Part shown: positions 47,290 to 59,370 of the stretch, piece by piece
Layout of the letters: every line of letters starts with the position of its first letter
Position numbering within the stretch: the first letter of the stretch is position 1
NCBI GenBank assembly: GCA_023101885.1
Contig: JALPQD010000415.1
Span: 1,378,020 to 1,442,019, forward strand
Reading direction: 5' to 3'
Origin: Typhlomys cinereus
Taxonomy: Eukaryota > Chordata > Mammalia > Rodentia > Platacanthomyidae
DNA length: 64,000 bases
Made by a program: the position numbers and the translations under genes
Notes under the pieces: generated by a model
Told to the model about the DNA's origin: nothing
Seen by the model: only the letters and a program-made list of their open reading frames with translations
Databases searched by the model: none

Positions 47290-48085
47290 TCTAATATGTT
47301 CTATGATTTGATGCATTCATATACAAATGCAATGAATTTATGCCTTTTTTAACCCCAACTCTCTAATTCCAGGCCTGTTCTATACTTTCTCCTTTCCAAT
47401 CTCATTCCTACTTTCACATCTTTTTGAGTTTCCAGCCCACTGGGTTGCAACTGAGATGCCTGTACTGCAAGTGCGTAAATGCTTATTGAGGCAAGATGAC
47501 TCATCAGTGAAAATGTCATTGAGGAAAGTAGCACCCCTTCTCCTGTCTGATCTTAACCTTAAGGAGGTGTAGTGTTTCTTGCAAACATTCCCCTTCCATA
47601 GTGGGTTGTCAATTGACCAAATATTGCACAGATCTTGTGTAGTGAGTTCTTAGACATAGCATTCTTGTCTTGCTCCCAAAGATACTGTACCAACTCTCAG
47701 GTTCTACATCCTCACTGCCAGGTCTTCTGCAACACTTTCTGAGTCTTGGGATGGGGATGATTTAGATGTTCCATGTAGAACCTAAACAGTCCACATTCAC
47801 TTATCGTTTGTACTTTGACTAGTTGTAGTTTCTGCATCAAATATCATCCGTTGCCAATGGGTACATTTTTGATAAGGCCTGGTAATTGTTCTAATGATAA
47901 GTGTCCCAAATACCTTTTGATATCAAGTAGTTAGATTTGCAGATTTTTCTCACCTAGAACCTGTGATCTCCTCCCCTTCCTTTGGTTATCGGATTGCAAT
48001 ATTGGGCATTTGTTCCTTTACTAAAATCAAGTCTTAAATTCAGTCAAAAGCCATTGATAGCATCATTTGCTGATGATGTTGACCT
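47290..48085 (-). mobile_element. Old LINE-1 (Lx-like) 3' UTR, minus strand
   Basis: The same order of segments as 6395-7330: tcatatacaaatgcaatgaa, ccagcccactgggttgcaac, ccaactctcaggttctacat, cctaaacagtccacattcac. The copies at 6395, 44815 and 47290 belong to one old family. Confidence 0.7.
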
Positions 48086-48849
48086 TTCTCCAATTATATA
48101 TAAGTATAATTTAAAGGAATATAATGAGGGTAGAAGAAATACTTCACCATGATAATCAATCTGTTCATTGAAAAGATATAATTATTCAATATGAAAGTGC
48201 ATCGTGTTAGGACTGAGCAGAAAATCTGTACCTTCACACATATTTACAAATTTAAACTTACCTCTTAGAAACTTGAAATGCTAGTAAATAAAAAATTAAA
48301 TGTATAAATGAAATAAACTCAATAAATTTGATCAAATCAACATTTGAAAGCATTTCACATATGAGAGATTATGCATGTATCATTTTCATGTTATAGAAAA
48401 TATTAATCAACATTGCACAACTTATAAGACAGAAAAAGAAATAAGATTAGAATTTTTTCAAAAAAAATGAATGGAAGTTAAAAGAGAAATGATTACTTAT
48501 TGGAATTTCAAAATCATATTCCTAATAAATATTTAGTATTTGTCAAAAGATCTTGTTTGACACATCCAAACTGTATTAAAATGTAAAGATGTTAAAATAT
48601 GCCAGGAAGATGAAAAACTATTTTTATATAAACTTTATCAGATCAGAAAAAGTTCCAGTTCATCAAATTATTACTTCATTATCTTATCTAAACAAGTAGA
48701 TGTTACAGAAAATTTTTACAAAAATTCTTAGTAAATTTTCAGTATATCAAATAATTGTATATTAAAAGAAGAATATATCGTGATTAAGTGGAGTTTGCAA
48801 AGTTGACTTCAAGTGATAAAATTGTTTAACCATGAATCATCAAAATGAT
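48086..48849. other. AT-rich sequence, no gene seen
   Basis: May be very old L1, but no segment is certain. Confidence 0.35.
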
Positions 48850-49270
48850 GTCTCCAAGGTTTAAGTTCTTGCCACATAAGTAAAAGGATTGGAATCTGAA
48901 GTCCAAGATTCCAGATAAAATGCAAGCAAGGCTGTGATCCACCTAGAACTCAAGCCCTAGGAGGCAAAGGCAGAGGATCCTGAAAGCAAGCTGGATGGTC
49001 AAAGTAGCTCTACTGGAATGTTCCAAACAGTAAGGTGGAGGATCAGTTAAGGATGACTTCACACTAGGTTTGGAGAGACAGTCTCCAAACAGTAAGGTGG
49101 AATTAAAGAGGATTCCTGTTATCACCCTCAGGTCTCTGCATGCATGGACATTCTTGTGCATGCACACACATACACACACACACACATGCACTAACCCACA
49201 CACAACAATTTGCATGCACAATTCATGTACCATATATGCACATACATAATAATGGAATAAATAAAAATAG
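48850..49270 (+). mobile_element. tRNA-derived SINE, atypical, plus strand
   Basis: tccaaggtttaagttcttgc in the head, actcaagccctaggaggcaa and gcatgcacacacatacacac in body and tail. It contains an internal direct repeat of a tccaaacagtaaggtgga-like segment (about 49019 and 49083), so it is longer than other copies. Confidence 0.6.
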
Positions 49271-49724
49271 ATACACTTATTTTAATATATGTAGAAAAGT
49301 CATTTCATGATACTTATTAATTTTGAAAACTAATGAAAATGCTCTCAACAAACTAAAATGAGAAAATCCATCTTTTGAATATCTAACAATATGCTTTAAT
49401 GGTTAAAAATAATTAAAGCTTTTTCTCTAAGATTAAGAACAAGGTAGAATATTAACATTTACCCAACCACTGTTATTTGGTATTAACCTGAAGATCCTAA
49501 TCCGGGAATAAATATATATTTGAAATAAAAAAATTTGAAATAAAATTTCCAATCACTAACACTAAAATTCAATAAAATTAATCATAGGACAATTTATAAA
49601 GAATGCATATTTACAAAAATGTTGCTAAAACTTGTTAGGGAATTCAACAAATATGTGAGATTGAAACACCAGTAAATAAAATTTGACTGTTCTTCAACAA
49701 TCCAAAAAGATTTTTTTTTAAATT
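49271..49724. other. AT-rich sequence, no gene seen
   Basis: Nothing recognised. Confidence 0.35.
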
Positions 49725-49734
49725 AAGAAATATT

Positions 49735-49978
49735 AGTGCTCCTATGCTTAAGAGGAACAAGAGAAAGGGCTTATGGAAATGCCACTGGGTCCTTATATGT
49801 CATCGGAGAGGAGGACCCAGTGGAGAATCAGGCGTACACAATAAAGGACTCTCTGGGAATTGGGGGGGAGGCACTGGGGGATGGGGAGGGATAGGAGGGG
49901 GAGGAGTGGGTTCGGGGGGAGGAGGGAGGGAACTGGTAAAAAAAATTTTTAAATGTATAATTACATTTTTAATAAAAA
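49735..49978 (+). mobile_element. Young LINE-1 3' end, variant 3' terminus, plus strand
   Basis: Starts in the 3' UTR, carries the G-rich tract, and ends with the variant tail ggtaaaaaaaatttttaaat, then gtataattacatttttaat. Flanked by aagaaatatt (49725-49734, 49979-49988). Its sense UTR frame is almost identical to that of 45210-45550 in reverse. Confidence 0.9.
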
Positions 49979-49988
49979 AAGAAATATT

Positions 49989-51042
49989 TAGGTTACTTTT
50001 AACAAATTTTATTCAAAGCCTCTACAGTGAAAATTACAAATAATTGCTCAAGAGTTTTTTGAAGATCTAAAATTCATAAAGAGGAATGTCGTTTGTGTTC
50101 ACAGCATCAATATTAAGTCATCAATTAAATCATTTGAATTAAATTTCCAAATTCAAATCAATTTTCATTAAATCTCATAAAGTCTCATTTGAAGAAATTA
50201 ATAAATTTGCTACAAAATGTTTAGAGAAATGTAAAACATATACAAAAATCCACAAAACTTTCAGAGAGAAGTAATATGTTATTTGTCTTCATGTCTGACT
50301 ACAGAGTAATGGCAGGTCAGGTAGAGCATTGTTGCCAATAAGGTGTGTTTGTCAATGGAGCAGAAGAGACAGTCTGGAAATAGATGCTCCATTAACAAGA
50401 TTTTTCAACTAATACTTCATGCTAGCTGAAGATGAGAAAGGATGGTCATTTTTTAACAAATTGTACAGGCAAAATTGAATATCTATATGTAAAATAAACT
50501 ATCAATCTATGTACTGTATCATACATAAATTATTTTGCAGAATAGATCACAAGAGAAGAAAAAGGTATAGAAAACATACACTTGTGACTTTGTCACAAAT
50601 TAAAGTTCAATAAATAGGCTGAAAAAATATTTTCCTTAATTAAAAAATTATATTTGTTCTTCTAGGCATTGTGTCCATAAATCGAAATGAATGCCAAATA
50701 CTGAGCAGGAAAATTTTCAAAGTTTATACACATATTTGGAAACAAACTTCCATCCTGAATATGTAAGATAGTCTTAGAAATATTTAGAGGGTGATGAATG
50801 ATTAGATTTAAAAATTGAGGAAAAATGTCAACTCTTTCTAAAAATAATATAGAGACATATAAGAATATGAAAATGTTTAATATCCTAAATTGAAGTAAAT
50901 ATGGAGAAGCAAAAATTAATTCCAAGGTCATTACAAAATGTCAGAGAGAAATGAAAATTGCCAGAACATATAGAATATTTGCAGTGGTGCAAGGTAGTAT
51001 GTGGCTTTGCAAGGACTTCATTGTAGAACTTAATTTCGACTT
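49989..51042. other. AT-rich sequence, no gene seen
   Basis: No recognised frame or repeat. Old L1 is possible. Confidence 0.35.
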
Positions 51043-51060
51043 GACATACATTACATATCT

Positions 51061-51857
51061 TTTTTTAAACATTTTTTTATTATTTTTTCCACTCATACAA
51101 ACTTAATAGGTACACTGGTTCCCTCCCTCCCTCCCTCCCTCCTCCTCCCCCCGACCCCCCCTGCTCCCTCTCCTCTTACCCCTCCCTCCCCATCCCTTAG
51201 TGCCTCCCCCCCAATTCCCGGAGAATCCTTTAATGTGCATGCCAACTCTCCTCTGGGCTCTCCTCTACGATGACGTACAAGGACCCAGAGGCATTTCCCT
51301 GAACCCTTTCCTGTGTTCCCGTTAAGCATAGGAACACTACGGTGGCTGTCAATCCCTTGCCTCCAAGGATCTTGGTGCCTTTAGCAAATGCTAGACTTTG
51401 TGGGGTCAATAGTGTGTTGGACATTGCGCAGGCATGCAAAGTCCAATTATGATTGTTTCGGCTCTAACTTGTGTGGAGTATCTTGCATATCATTGCTCCT
51501 CCCATCCTTGTGCTCTTACAATCTTACTGCCCCCTCTTCCGCGAATTTCCCTGAGCTTCAGGATGGGGAGAGATAGAGTCTCTGAAGTTCTGGATTATGG
51601 TTTGTTGATTTTCTTTTGCAGTTTTGCTGTTCCTGCAATGTCCTTCACTCCATCCTGATGGGCATTGTATGTCACCCCCTGGCCAGAGATAAAAACCTGT
51701 TAAATTAGAGTCTTGTTATAAGAGGTAGATGTAATAAAAGTAGGAAACCGCATTTGCAAAATGGTTACTTTTTATCTGCCAGACATCCAGTCAAGTTCAC
51801 AGACTTTCGTTCCTGATCATTTACAACTGAGGGGGTATGATCTCACCAGAAGGGGAG
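51061..51857 (-). mobile_element. Young LINE-1 with 5' inversion (twin priming)
   Basis: From 51061 to about 51783 the L1 3' UTR is in reverse, with its A-tail complement at the left. From about 51790 to 51857 the adjoining upstream segment (tcctgatcatttacaactga, ccagaaggggagg) is in forward orientation. A perfect 18-bp duplication gacatacattacatatct flanks the whole (51043-51060, 51858-51875). Confidence 0.92.
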
Positions 51858-51884
51858 GACATACATTACATATCTGACCAAGAT

Positions 51885-52010
51885 CTGTTAGCAGGCATAA
51901 CAATAGCCTTCACTGTAATTCCATATTGGAAGTAACACAGATGCCTACAGATTTGTGAATGGCTTAACAAACTATGAGACATGTATACAACTGAATGCTA
52001 CAAAGTAGCA
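51885..52010 (+). mobile_element. Possible old LINE-1 ORF2 C-terminal fragment
   Basis: agtaacacagatgcctacag and acatgtatacaactgaatgc recall the end of ORF2, where a WI---YTMEYY-like region lies. Weak. Confidence 0.35.
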
Positions 52011-52399
52011 TGTCAAGGAAAGAATACTAACTTTGGTATATAAACTAATATTGGTATTCTTATCTGATAGTCAGTGCAGGCAATCAACCACAAAGTAGAT
52101 TACTATATGATTATATTTATGTAACATTTAATGCAATCTGATATAATTCATTGTAGTATAAACTTTCACTTTAATATAGTAGAATTCACATAAAATTCTT
52201 TGACAGTATAATATGACAAATTAAATTATAATAAAAATTATCATTTTGGCAGTATAAATAGACAACTAGATGATTTTACTGAGATATATCAGGTTTAGGA
52301 GGAAATGGAAACTTCATGTCTCATCTTTACATCTGGCTACAAGACTGAATTATTTGTCAAAATCTATCAAGTTTTTCAGTATCATATGCAGATTGTGCC
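52011..52399. other. AT-rich sequence, no gene seen
   Basis: Nothing recognised. Confidence 0.35.
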
Positions 52400-52605
52400 T
52401 TGATAAATACATTTAATTTATGATCATTGCATGTGTGCAGGTATGATCGGGATGTGTCTGCTATGATATGAATATGGAGGTCAGAAGATGACTGTGTAGA
52501 GTCACTTATTTCCTTTTCATCTTCAGATTGGTTCCAGAGATCAAACTCAGCTTGTTGGACATCCATAGAAAATGTTACTACCTACTGAACCAACTTTTTG
52601 ACCTC
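52400..52605 (-). mobile_element. B2/B3-like SINE, minus strand
   Basis: ggaggtcagaagatgactgt and tggttccagagatcaaactc are complements of a B2/B3 body and B-box, followed by a decayed head near 52590. The same type as the SINE in the compound insertion at 41528. Confidence 0.7.
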
Positions 52606-53127
52606 TGAATATATATTTATAAATGTATGTTATTTTTGACCTGTGCATCAAAGAACTCTCTCTAAAGATATAGACATGCTAATAAGTCAATAATTATACA
52701 ACAAATCACGTAAGTGGGGCTATTTCAGAAGAAATTAATGTTTGGTATTAACTCATTCAGCTAATAATAATGGAATCAGAGTTATGCAGAGCAATGCAAT
52801 GGCAAGATAATTTATAGTCTGAGACATATAAAATAAAACATTAACTCTTTCTAAGGTTAGTGAATAAATTATTAAGTGTGCTTTCTGAGTAAGTGTGCTT
52901 TTTGATCAAGCAGAGGGAAGAATTTGCAAAGCTATTTAGAACTATTAAAATATATGACTTGTGATTAACATGGAAAGTAGCTGGCATCACCTTTACTAGA
53001 CAGTGAAATCATATTTCCAATGAAATTTTGAAGTAATGAATTTATGTAAAGGATAGGAAAATATGATTGTCATCTCCATTTGTATTTTCTGATCTTCTGA
53101 ATCCCTGATGAAATATGAGGACATGGT
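52606..53127. other. AT-rich sequence, no gene seen
   Basis: Nothing recognised. Confidence 0.35.
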
Positions 53128-53144
53128 CAGATATTGTCCTTATG

Positions 53145-53659
53145 ACTCTATATCAACCACCTGGAACTAGGCCAGCCTAAACTTTCCCCATCCTGAAGCT
53201 CAGGGAAATTTGCGGAAGAGGTGGCAGTAAGATTATAAGAGCACCAGGATGGGAGGAGCAATGATATGCAAGATACTCCACACAAGTTAGGGCCAAAACA
53301 ATCATAATAGGACTTTGCATGCCCTGCGCAATGTCCATCACACTATTGGCCCCACAGAGTCTAGCATTTGCTAAAGGCACTAGGATCCTTGGAGGCGAGG
53401 GAGTGACAGCCACCGTAGTGTTCCTATGCTTAACGGGAACACAGGAAAGGGTTCAGGGAAATGCCACTGGGTCTTTGCACCTCATTGGAGAGGAGGACCC
53501 AGAGGAGAGTTTGGCATGCACATTAAAGGATGCTCCGGGAGAGGAAGGGGAGGCATTGGGGAATGGGGAAGTAGAGGAGGGTGGGGGGTTGGAGCGAGGG
53601 AGAGGACTGGTGTACCTGTTAAGTTTGTATGAGTGGAAATAAAAAATAAATAAAAAAAA
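53145..53659 (+). mobile_element. Young LINE-1 3' UTR fragment with perfect 17-bp duplication
   Basis: Starts ctctatatcaaccacctgga, runs through the G-rich tract to ggtgtacctgttaagtttgt and an A-rich tail. Flanked by exact cagatattgtccttatg (53128-53144, 53660-53676). The 107-codon sense frame (53319-53642) and 78-codon antisense frame (53177-53413) are the shared UTR frames. Confidence 0.94.
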
Positions 53660-53676
53660 CAGATATTGTCCTTATG

Positions 53677-54088
53677 GAGTAGAAAGTGCTTTGAAATAAA
53701 GTTTTTCCAGTAATGAGAAACGTATGGTTTGTTTTCCTAGGTTTGCCCTTCAGATTATTTACAAAGGCTCAACAATCACAAATTGTCATTAGCTTTTGTC
53801 AACATAAAGAAATTGCTTTAATCACCATTGTGTACTATAGTGTCTGAGATCCAGGCAACACACAACAGATATTTTTGTTGTTGAATGAATAAGGAATTAT
53901 GTTCTGGGCAGGTGTCCCACTTGCTGCCTCTCTTGTGAACCACAGTGTTTGAATATTTAGAGGTCAGATCATTGTGTTTTTTATTACTCTACTGACATCC
54001 ACTTTAAAATTCTACTATAGCAATTAAAATAAATATACTAACATCACAATGATATGCTAAATCTATGTGCAGAGCACAGTTTAGGTAA
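53677..54088. other. Unique sequence, no gene seen
   Basis: Nothing recognised. Confidence 0.4.
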
Positions 54089-54397
54089 TGTCGTAATCGG
54101 AATGAGTTCCTCCCAGCCCCTCAAGTTCATGAGTTTGAATTTTGAAGTGGCCATCACAGTTTAGGTGGTGGAAGTCTTGAGGTTTTATGGCCTGGGCCTG
54201 TTTCCTTGGAGCTTGTTCTTGCTCTCTGAACCTTCATGAGGGTTATGTGTCCCAAATATGTCTCCTCTGGTTTCTGCATAAAATTTCTTCTGTGAAATTC
54301 CTGCCACAATGGACTATATCAGTCCTGGAACCATAGCGAAATAAACTCCTCTTTCTTCCCTTGAGTATGAGTTTTGTCTCATGGGACTGAAAGAACA
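54089..54397 (+). mobile_element. MaLR-type LTR, plus strand
   Basis: tgtcgtaatcggaatgagtt at the left. The right half has ccacaatggactatatcagt, gaaataaactcctctttctt and tgtctcatgggactgaaaga, ending in ACA, which are ORR1/MT-like landmarks. The flanks ggtaa and gggaa match at 4/5 positions. Confidence 0.78.
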
Positions 54398-55396
54398 GGG
54401 AACTTACCCTGCTTTACACTGTCTCACAGGTAGCCCCATGTGCTTTATTTTAGAAACACACAAAACCAACAAACCATGAACGTTTACCTGCAACCTGCCT
54501 GCAAATGCTGTGACAACTGTTAAATGTCTTGCAATCCAAATTGAACAACAGTAAATGTTCATTTCAACCCTTCCCAGTTCAACAAGTGAGATTGCCTATT
54601 ATACAGCACCTTGTTTCATCACAAGAGAACGAAACAGGCTCAGCATAATTTGCTTGAGAGACGTCTAGCAGGCTGGATTTGCCAGTAATTCAAGAGCTGC
54701 TGAAACAGTCCAGCTCTTTGATGGCACCTGGCCAGGAATCTCCAACTCTGTCTCTTCCTTTTGCCTTTTCCCTTTGAAATGAAGAAAACTCAGTGAGCAA
54801 TGTACAGATCGACTTTACCTTAGTTTCACATAGTGATTTTGACCAAGTAATTGCAATATTGATGAATTTTGTAATAACTGCTAGAAAGGGAAAAGCTCAG
54901 ATAACTAGATTTAATCTGCTTTTCCCAAAAAATATTTTATAAAGTCAGTTTAAGGAGAGTTAATTTTCAATTACTCTACAAGCAAGATCCTAACACTATT
55001 ACACTAAGTTTCTTTGGAATTAGCAAAAGCAAAATCTTCCTTTACAATGTTAAATTTAAGGTAGATTCACAGGAAGAATTTTGAGCTACAGGCTAAGAAG
55101 TCTATTATACTTGCCTCCTGAGCTATTATTTCTTCCTGAAAACTTAGATAAGACCCTTTGAATGTTTGTATTTAATTTTTTGTATCTGCTAGTATAGTCA
55201 TCATATTTTACGTATTATAGAGTCTCCTGTGAATTTCGGTTTCTGAATACATGGCAAAGTATTATGCAATATACAAATACTACTTTTATAGAGAGTGTTC
55301 TGTACCCCAGCTTTGTGCTATCTGAACAGGGCTTTAGAAGTTGCTCAGGCAGACAAAAATCATCAGAGCCAGTAAAAGTCTCTTTTGCGGCCACTT
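54398..55396. other. Unique sequence, no gene seen
   Basis: Includes a balanced-composition stretch (54620-54760) with an NFI-like tggcacctggcca. No exon supported. Confidence 0.4.
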
Positions 55397-55408
55397 AAAA
55401 CTCCAAAG

Positions 55409-55630
55409 TGGGGCTGGAGATCTGGCTCAGGGGTTAAAACTCTATCTCACAAAGCAGAAGATCCTGAGTTCAGATCCCAGGTCCCAGGTAAAAGCAGCAG
55501 GCAGATTGGCATCAGCCTGCCCTTCTGGTCCTGGTGGACAGAGTCTGGGAAATCACAGAGTGAAGCAAAAAGGAGGTAGAAGCAATCCAAGTCACCCTTG
55601 GGCCTCCACAGAGAAACACAGTTCCCTCTG

Positions 55631-55679
<49 letters not shown>

Positions 55680-55705
55680 TGCATGTATGCACGCATGAAA
55701 AAAAA
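55409..55705 (+). mobile_element. tRNA-derived SINE with 12-bp target duplication
   Basis: tggggctggagatctggctc head, gagttcagatccc B-box-like, (CA)n tail at 55631-55680, short A tail. Flanked by exact aaaactccaaag (55397-55408, 55706-55717). Confidence 0.92.
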
Positions 55706-55717
55706 AAAACTCCAAAG

Positions 55718-56422
55718 AGCATAGAATAGTCTACATGTGCTTTTTTTTCTACATGCTAAGCGACTCCGGTTTCTGAAATAGTAAAAACCCATATTTCAGG
55801 GCCTTCACCGAAACAAACATTAACTGAGATAGACATTAAACATTGACTACAGATTTCCCTTGACATAGATGTAGACAACTTATCCTTTTACTATCCCCAA
55901 ATGTCAGTGAAACTCAGAGTTTCCTTCTGATATTCCATTTCCTTCTGTGTCTTTGCCTCTGTTTCCGTTTCCAGTTATTGCTATTATATGTACAGTTATT
56001 TGTGCTATTCTTCTGCCCCAAAGATTCAAGCTCTTGGTTAGCTGTCTTCTTCCCTCTCTAGCTTAAAGTCCCCATGAATCACTCAGACATTGACTCAGAA
56101 GCATTCCTATTCATTTCTCCTGTCATGTTTCTTGTGCTCATAGTCATCTGCATGGCAGAGAATTTGACCTGGATCAATGGAGAAAAATAGGACATGTTAG
56201 AATGGTACTGATTCCCAATGCATTAATCGTTTTGCTACTATCTCAAAGCACCTGGAATCTTAAAATATATGAAGAGCAAAGAGATAATGTGGTTCACAGT
56301 TCCAGAGGTTCTAATCAAACATCAAATGAGCCATTGCTATGGGATTCTGGTAATTTATGATGGTGAGAATACGGGAGAGAACAAACCCTGGGTGTCAGGA
56401 GACAAACTGGAAAATGAAATAG
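55718..56422. other. Unique sequence, no gene seen
   Basis: Nothing recognised. The 69-codon frame at 56269-56478 runs into the next SINE. Confidence 0.4.
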
Positions 56423-56785
56423 AGGAGCTCAAAAGATGGCTCAGGTTAAGCCTCTGCCTCAAAAGCAAAAGGACCTGAGAGTTTGGACCCCAGATTCCAC
56501 ATAAAAACACCAGGAAGAAATGGCAGTAGCCTTCATTACCATCCCTGAAAGGCAGAGACTGGGAAACTGGACAGCAAACAATAAGAAGGTAAGAAATTCA
56601 GGATGAATCGTAACGTCGCTCTTGTATTTCCACAGGCACATGCAGTTCCCTTTTATACACATGCCCAAATGCCTTACACACCCACACCTACGCATTCAGT
56701 AAAGTACAAAAAGAATGAGGAGGAGGAGGAGGAAGAGAAGGAGGAGGAAAAGGAGGAAAAGAAGGAGGAGAAGAAGGAAGAGGAG
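56423..56785 (+). mobile_element. tRNA-derived SINE followed by a (GAGGAA)n purine tract
   Basis: Weak head caaaagatggctcaggttaa, body with gaatcgtaacgtcgctcttg, tail ending acacccacacctacgcattc. A purine tract of GAG/GAA units follows (56715-56785) and encodes only Glu/Lys in its open frame. Confidence 0.75.
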
Positions 56786-56972
56786 CCGGTAAAATAGAAA
56801 GAAAATTTTGAATTCTGTCTATCAGAATTCTGTGAACTATTTTCTCATGCCACTGGGGACTTACACTGCCCCAAATATGCCTGTTATAATGTAGTATTTA
56901 ATTGTAGTAGCTGTTCTCTTTGAGACCAGGTTTGATTTCTATGTGCTGAATGTAATGTGTACTTTCCACTCC

Positions 56973-57049
56973 TCCTAATCAACCATCCCATTAGATGAGA
57001 AGGGAGACAAATGAATATTTCAAATTTGTTTGAGGCAGAACTTCCAAAT
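56973..57049. repeat. Short-range dispersed duplication, copy 1
   Basis: 77 bp that recur at 57494-57570 in the same orientation, 521 bp away, with one visible mismatch (accatccc versus accgtccc). Not a recognised mobile element. Confidence 0.93.
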
Positions 57050-57493
57050 TCAGTATCTTTCTTAACAGAGAATGCAGGCAGTCATTGAAGATCTGAGTTA
57101 CAGCAAGTTCAAATCTTTCTGACTCCTGCATGTAATTTCCTCTGGTGTTCACACTGTGTCTCAATACATAGAAACATAGAAAACTACTAAGGATACAACC
57201 TCCAGCAATGGGAGATAGGAATTGAGCATGCCATGCACTTTCACAATCCCCCGAGGGAGGGAAGAACAAAGGAAATAGTGAGGTAAGGGTGTGTCTTCTC
57301 CAGGCAAGAGTGAAGGGAATTCAGATGAATAGAATAGTAACAGACATGAGAGAATGGGCCAGAACTAGAGTGGAAAGTTTCTACGATCAGAATTTGTAAA
57401 GCTGATCATGCTAATATATAAACAAATGGCATTTGAGCACTGTGACGAGAACCAAAAGTCAAATTTTGATATGAATTGTATCAGCAGCAGTTT

Positions 57494-57570
57494 TCCTAAT
57501 CAACCGTCCCATTAGATGAGAAGGGAGACAAATGAATATTTCAAATTTGTTTGAGGCAGAACTTCCAAAT
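57494..57570. repeat. Short-range dispersed duplication, copy 2
   Basis: Partner of 56973-57049. The flanks on each side differ, so the unit was copied rather than expanded in tandem. Confidence 0.93.
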
Positions 57571-59321
57571 AGGCAGAATTTAAAACAATTTTGATAATGG
57601 TTGACTTTTTTTTTTTTAAACTCATGCATGATAATGGCTTTGGTGCAATTAGTACTTATACCTTTCAGCCCTAATTATTTTATTGTCATTAGAAAGTCTT
57701 CTGCTATGATAAAGAGCATTACCTCTGCCATACTAATGCTTCCCTCTTCTGAGAAGAGAAGGAAATTTTGATGGAATATGCAGTTTGTATTTAGCTAATC
57801 CATTGGAAGTGTGAAACAGCAAAAGGTCCAAAATAGTGTATAAATAGTAATACCCAGAGTGCTTTAAATGTATTTATAATGGCCTCATTTAATAAATGTC
57901 TCTTATAGTGCCTATTATTTTGCAAATGTTTTGAAAGCTTGAACAGTGCAGTTGAATGTGCATCGATGCTGGAATTTGTGTAACTCTGCTGTCACCAACA
58001 GGTTGCTGTGTGAATTAAATGTTTCCATCTTTGGACGTTTTTGTGTGTGTTGAACAGTTAAAAGTCAAGGATGTGGAATACAGTTATTTTTCTTAAACTT
58101 GAGATATTTTGTAGAATACAATTGAGCATTAACATATTACATCTGGAAAAGCAATTATTTTTTTCATTTGCCTGAAGAGGTTCATGTGGATATATATCAG
58201 CCAAACAGCTATTTTTGTTTTTTTTTTCTCTAGCAGCAGATTTATTTCACCATTAAATGCAGAAAGATCATCAATATCCACTACATGGCTTCAATTAACT
58301 GAACATTTTATAAACCACTGCCATTCTCCAACTGCCAGATGTTCCGTATGAAAGAATAAAGAACCTGTCCTGCCTTCTAGACGTCCTTCTCCATTAAACA
58401 ACAGAAAACAGAATGCAATAAGATGTTAAAACTGAGCCTGTGTTTTAGTTAGCGTCTGCACTTCTCAAGACAATTTGTGAAACGTGTATGAGGGAACATC
58501 CAAGTGAAAAACAAGCTAACGAGGAATCAAAAACAATCCTTTTCCCCCCAGTTCATTCAGTCTTGCGATACCGTCACTCTTTTGCTCCCCAGAAAAATCT
58601 CAACATCAACTGAAACAAGGAAAAAGAAGTGGTTTCCCTCATTTAAGACCTACACAGTTTCTCGGGTCACCAGTGTAATATAAAAATTAGTCATTAATGG
58701 TATTTCACATTATCAAGGAAGCCTTGGGGTTTTGCTTTTTTAATATGACAAGCAGTTTTGCTTTTATTGGTTGAATATTATTTCTCAGTTTTTTATTGAA
58801 ATGAAAACATGCTGAGTGGAGACTCTGTGTGAGTGTGTTTGTTTCTCTGACCCTGTAACAAAACAATAGAAAAATAATTTGAGAGAAGACTTACTGGGCT
58901 GACGATTTCAAAAATATCAGACTTTAGTTCAAGGTATGTCACTTTAGGCTAAGGTGAGACAGAATATCATGGCAGTGTAAACATATGTTGGCAATGGCTG
59001 TTTATCTTATGGTAAAAAGGAAGAACCTTCAGGAAGGGATCAGGCACAAGACACTCCCTTGTAAGACACATCTCCAGAGACCTATTTCATCCAGCCAAGC
59101 TTTCTTAACTGCCACTGTTCCCACGAGCTCTTGGGACACGTTTATAATGTCTTTTTGTTTTACTTTATTGCAGGTAGAACTTATTGAGGGATTACTGAAC
59201 TCCTCGATATTATAAAACACTCACAGTTCAGATTTTAGTTCATTGCCCATCACAATCAAATACCTGTTTCTCCACTTTGTCCCTAACCCTGTCTCTGAAG
59301 TGCCACAGAGTGACAGCCCAA
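57571..59321. other. Unique low-repeat sequence; no gene seen
   Basis: Apart from a T-run at 57608-57617 this is among the longest stretches in the window with no recognisable element. No frame above 76 codons. A possible conserved non-coding interval. Confidence 0.4.
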
Positions 59322-59370
59322 ATAACGTGTGTGCGTGTGTGTGTGTATGTGTGTGTGTGCGTGTGTGTCC
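59322..59370. repeat. (TG)n microsatellite with CG/TA interruptions
   Basis: About 24 TG-type units. Confidence 0.95.
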
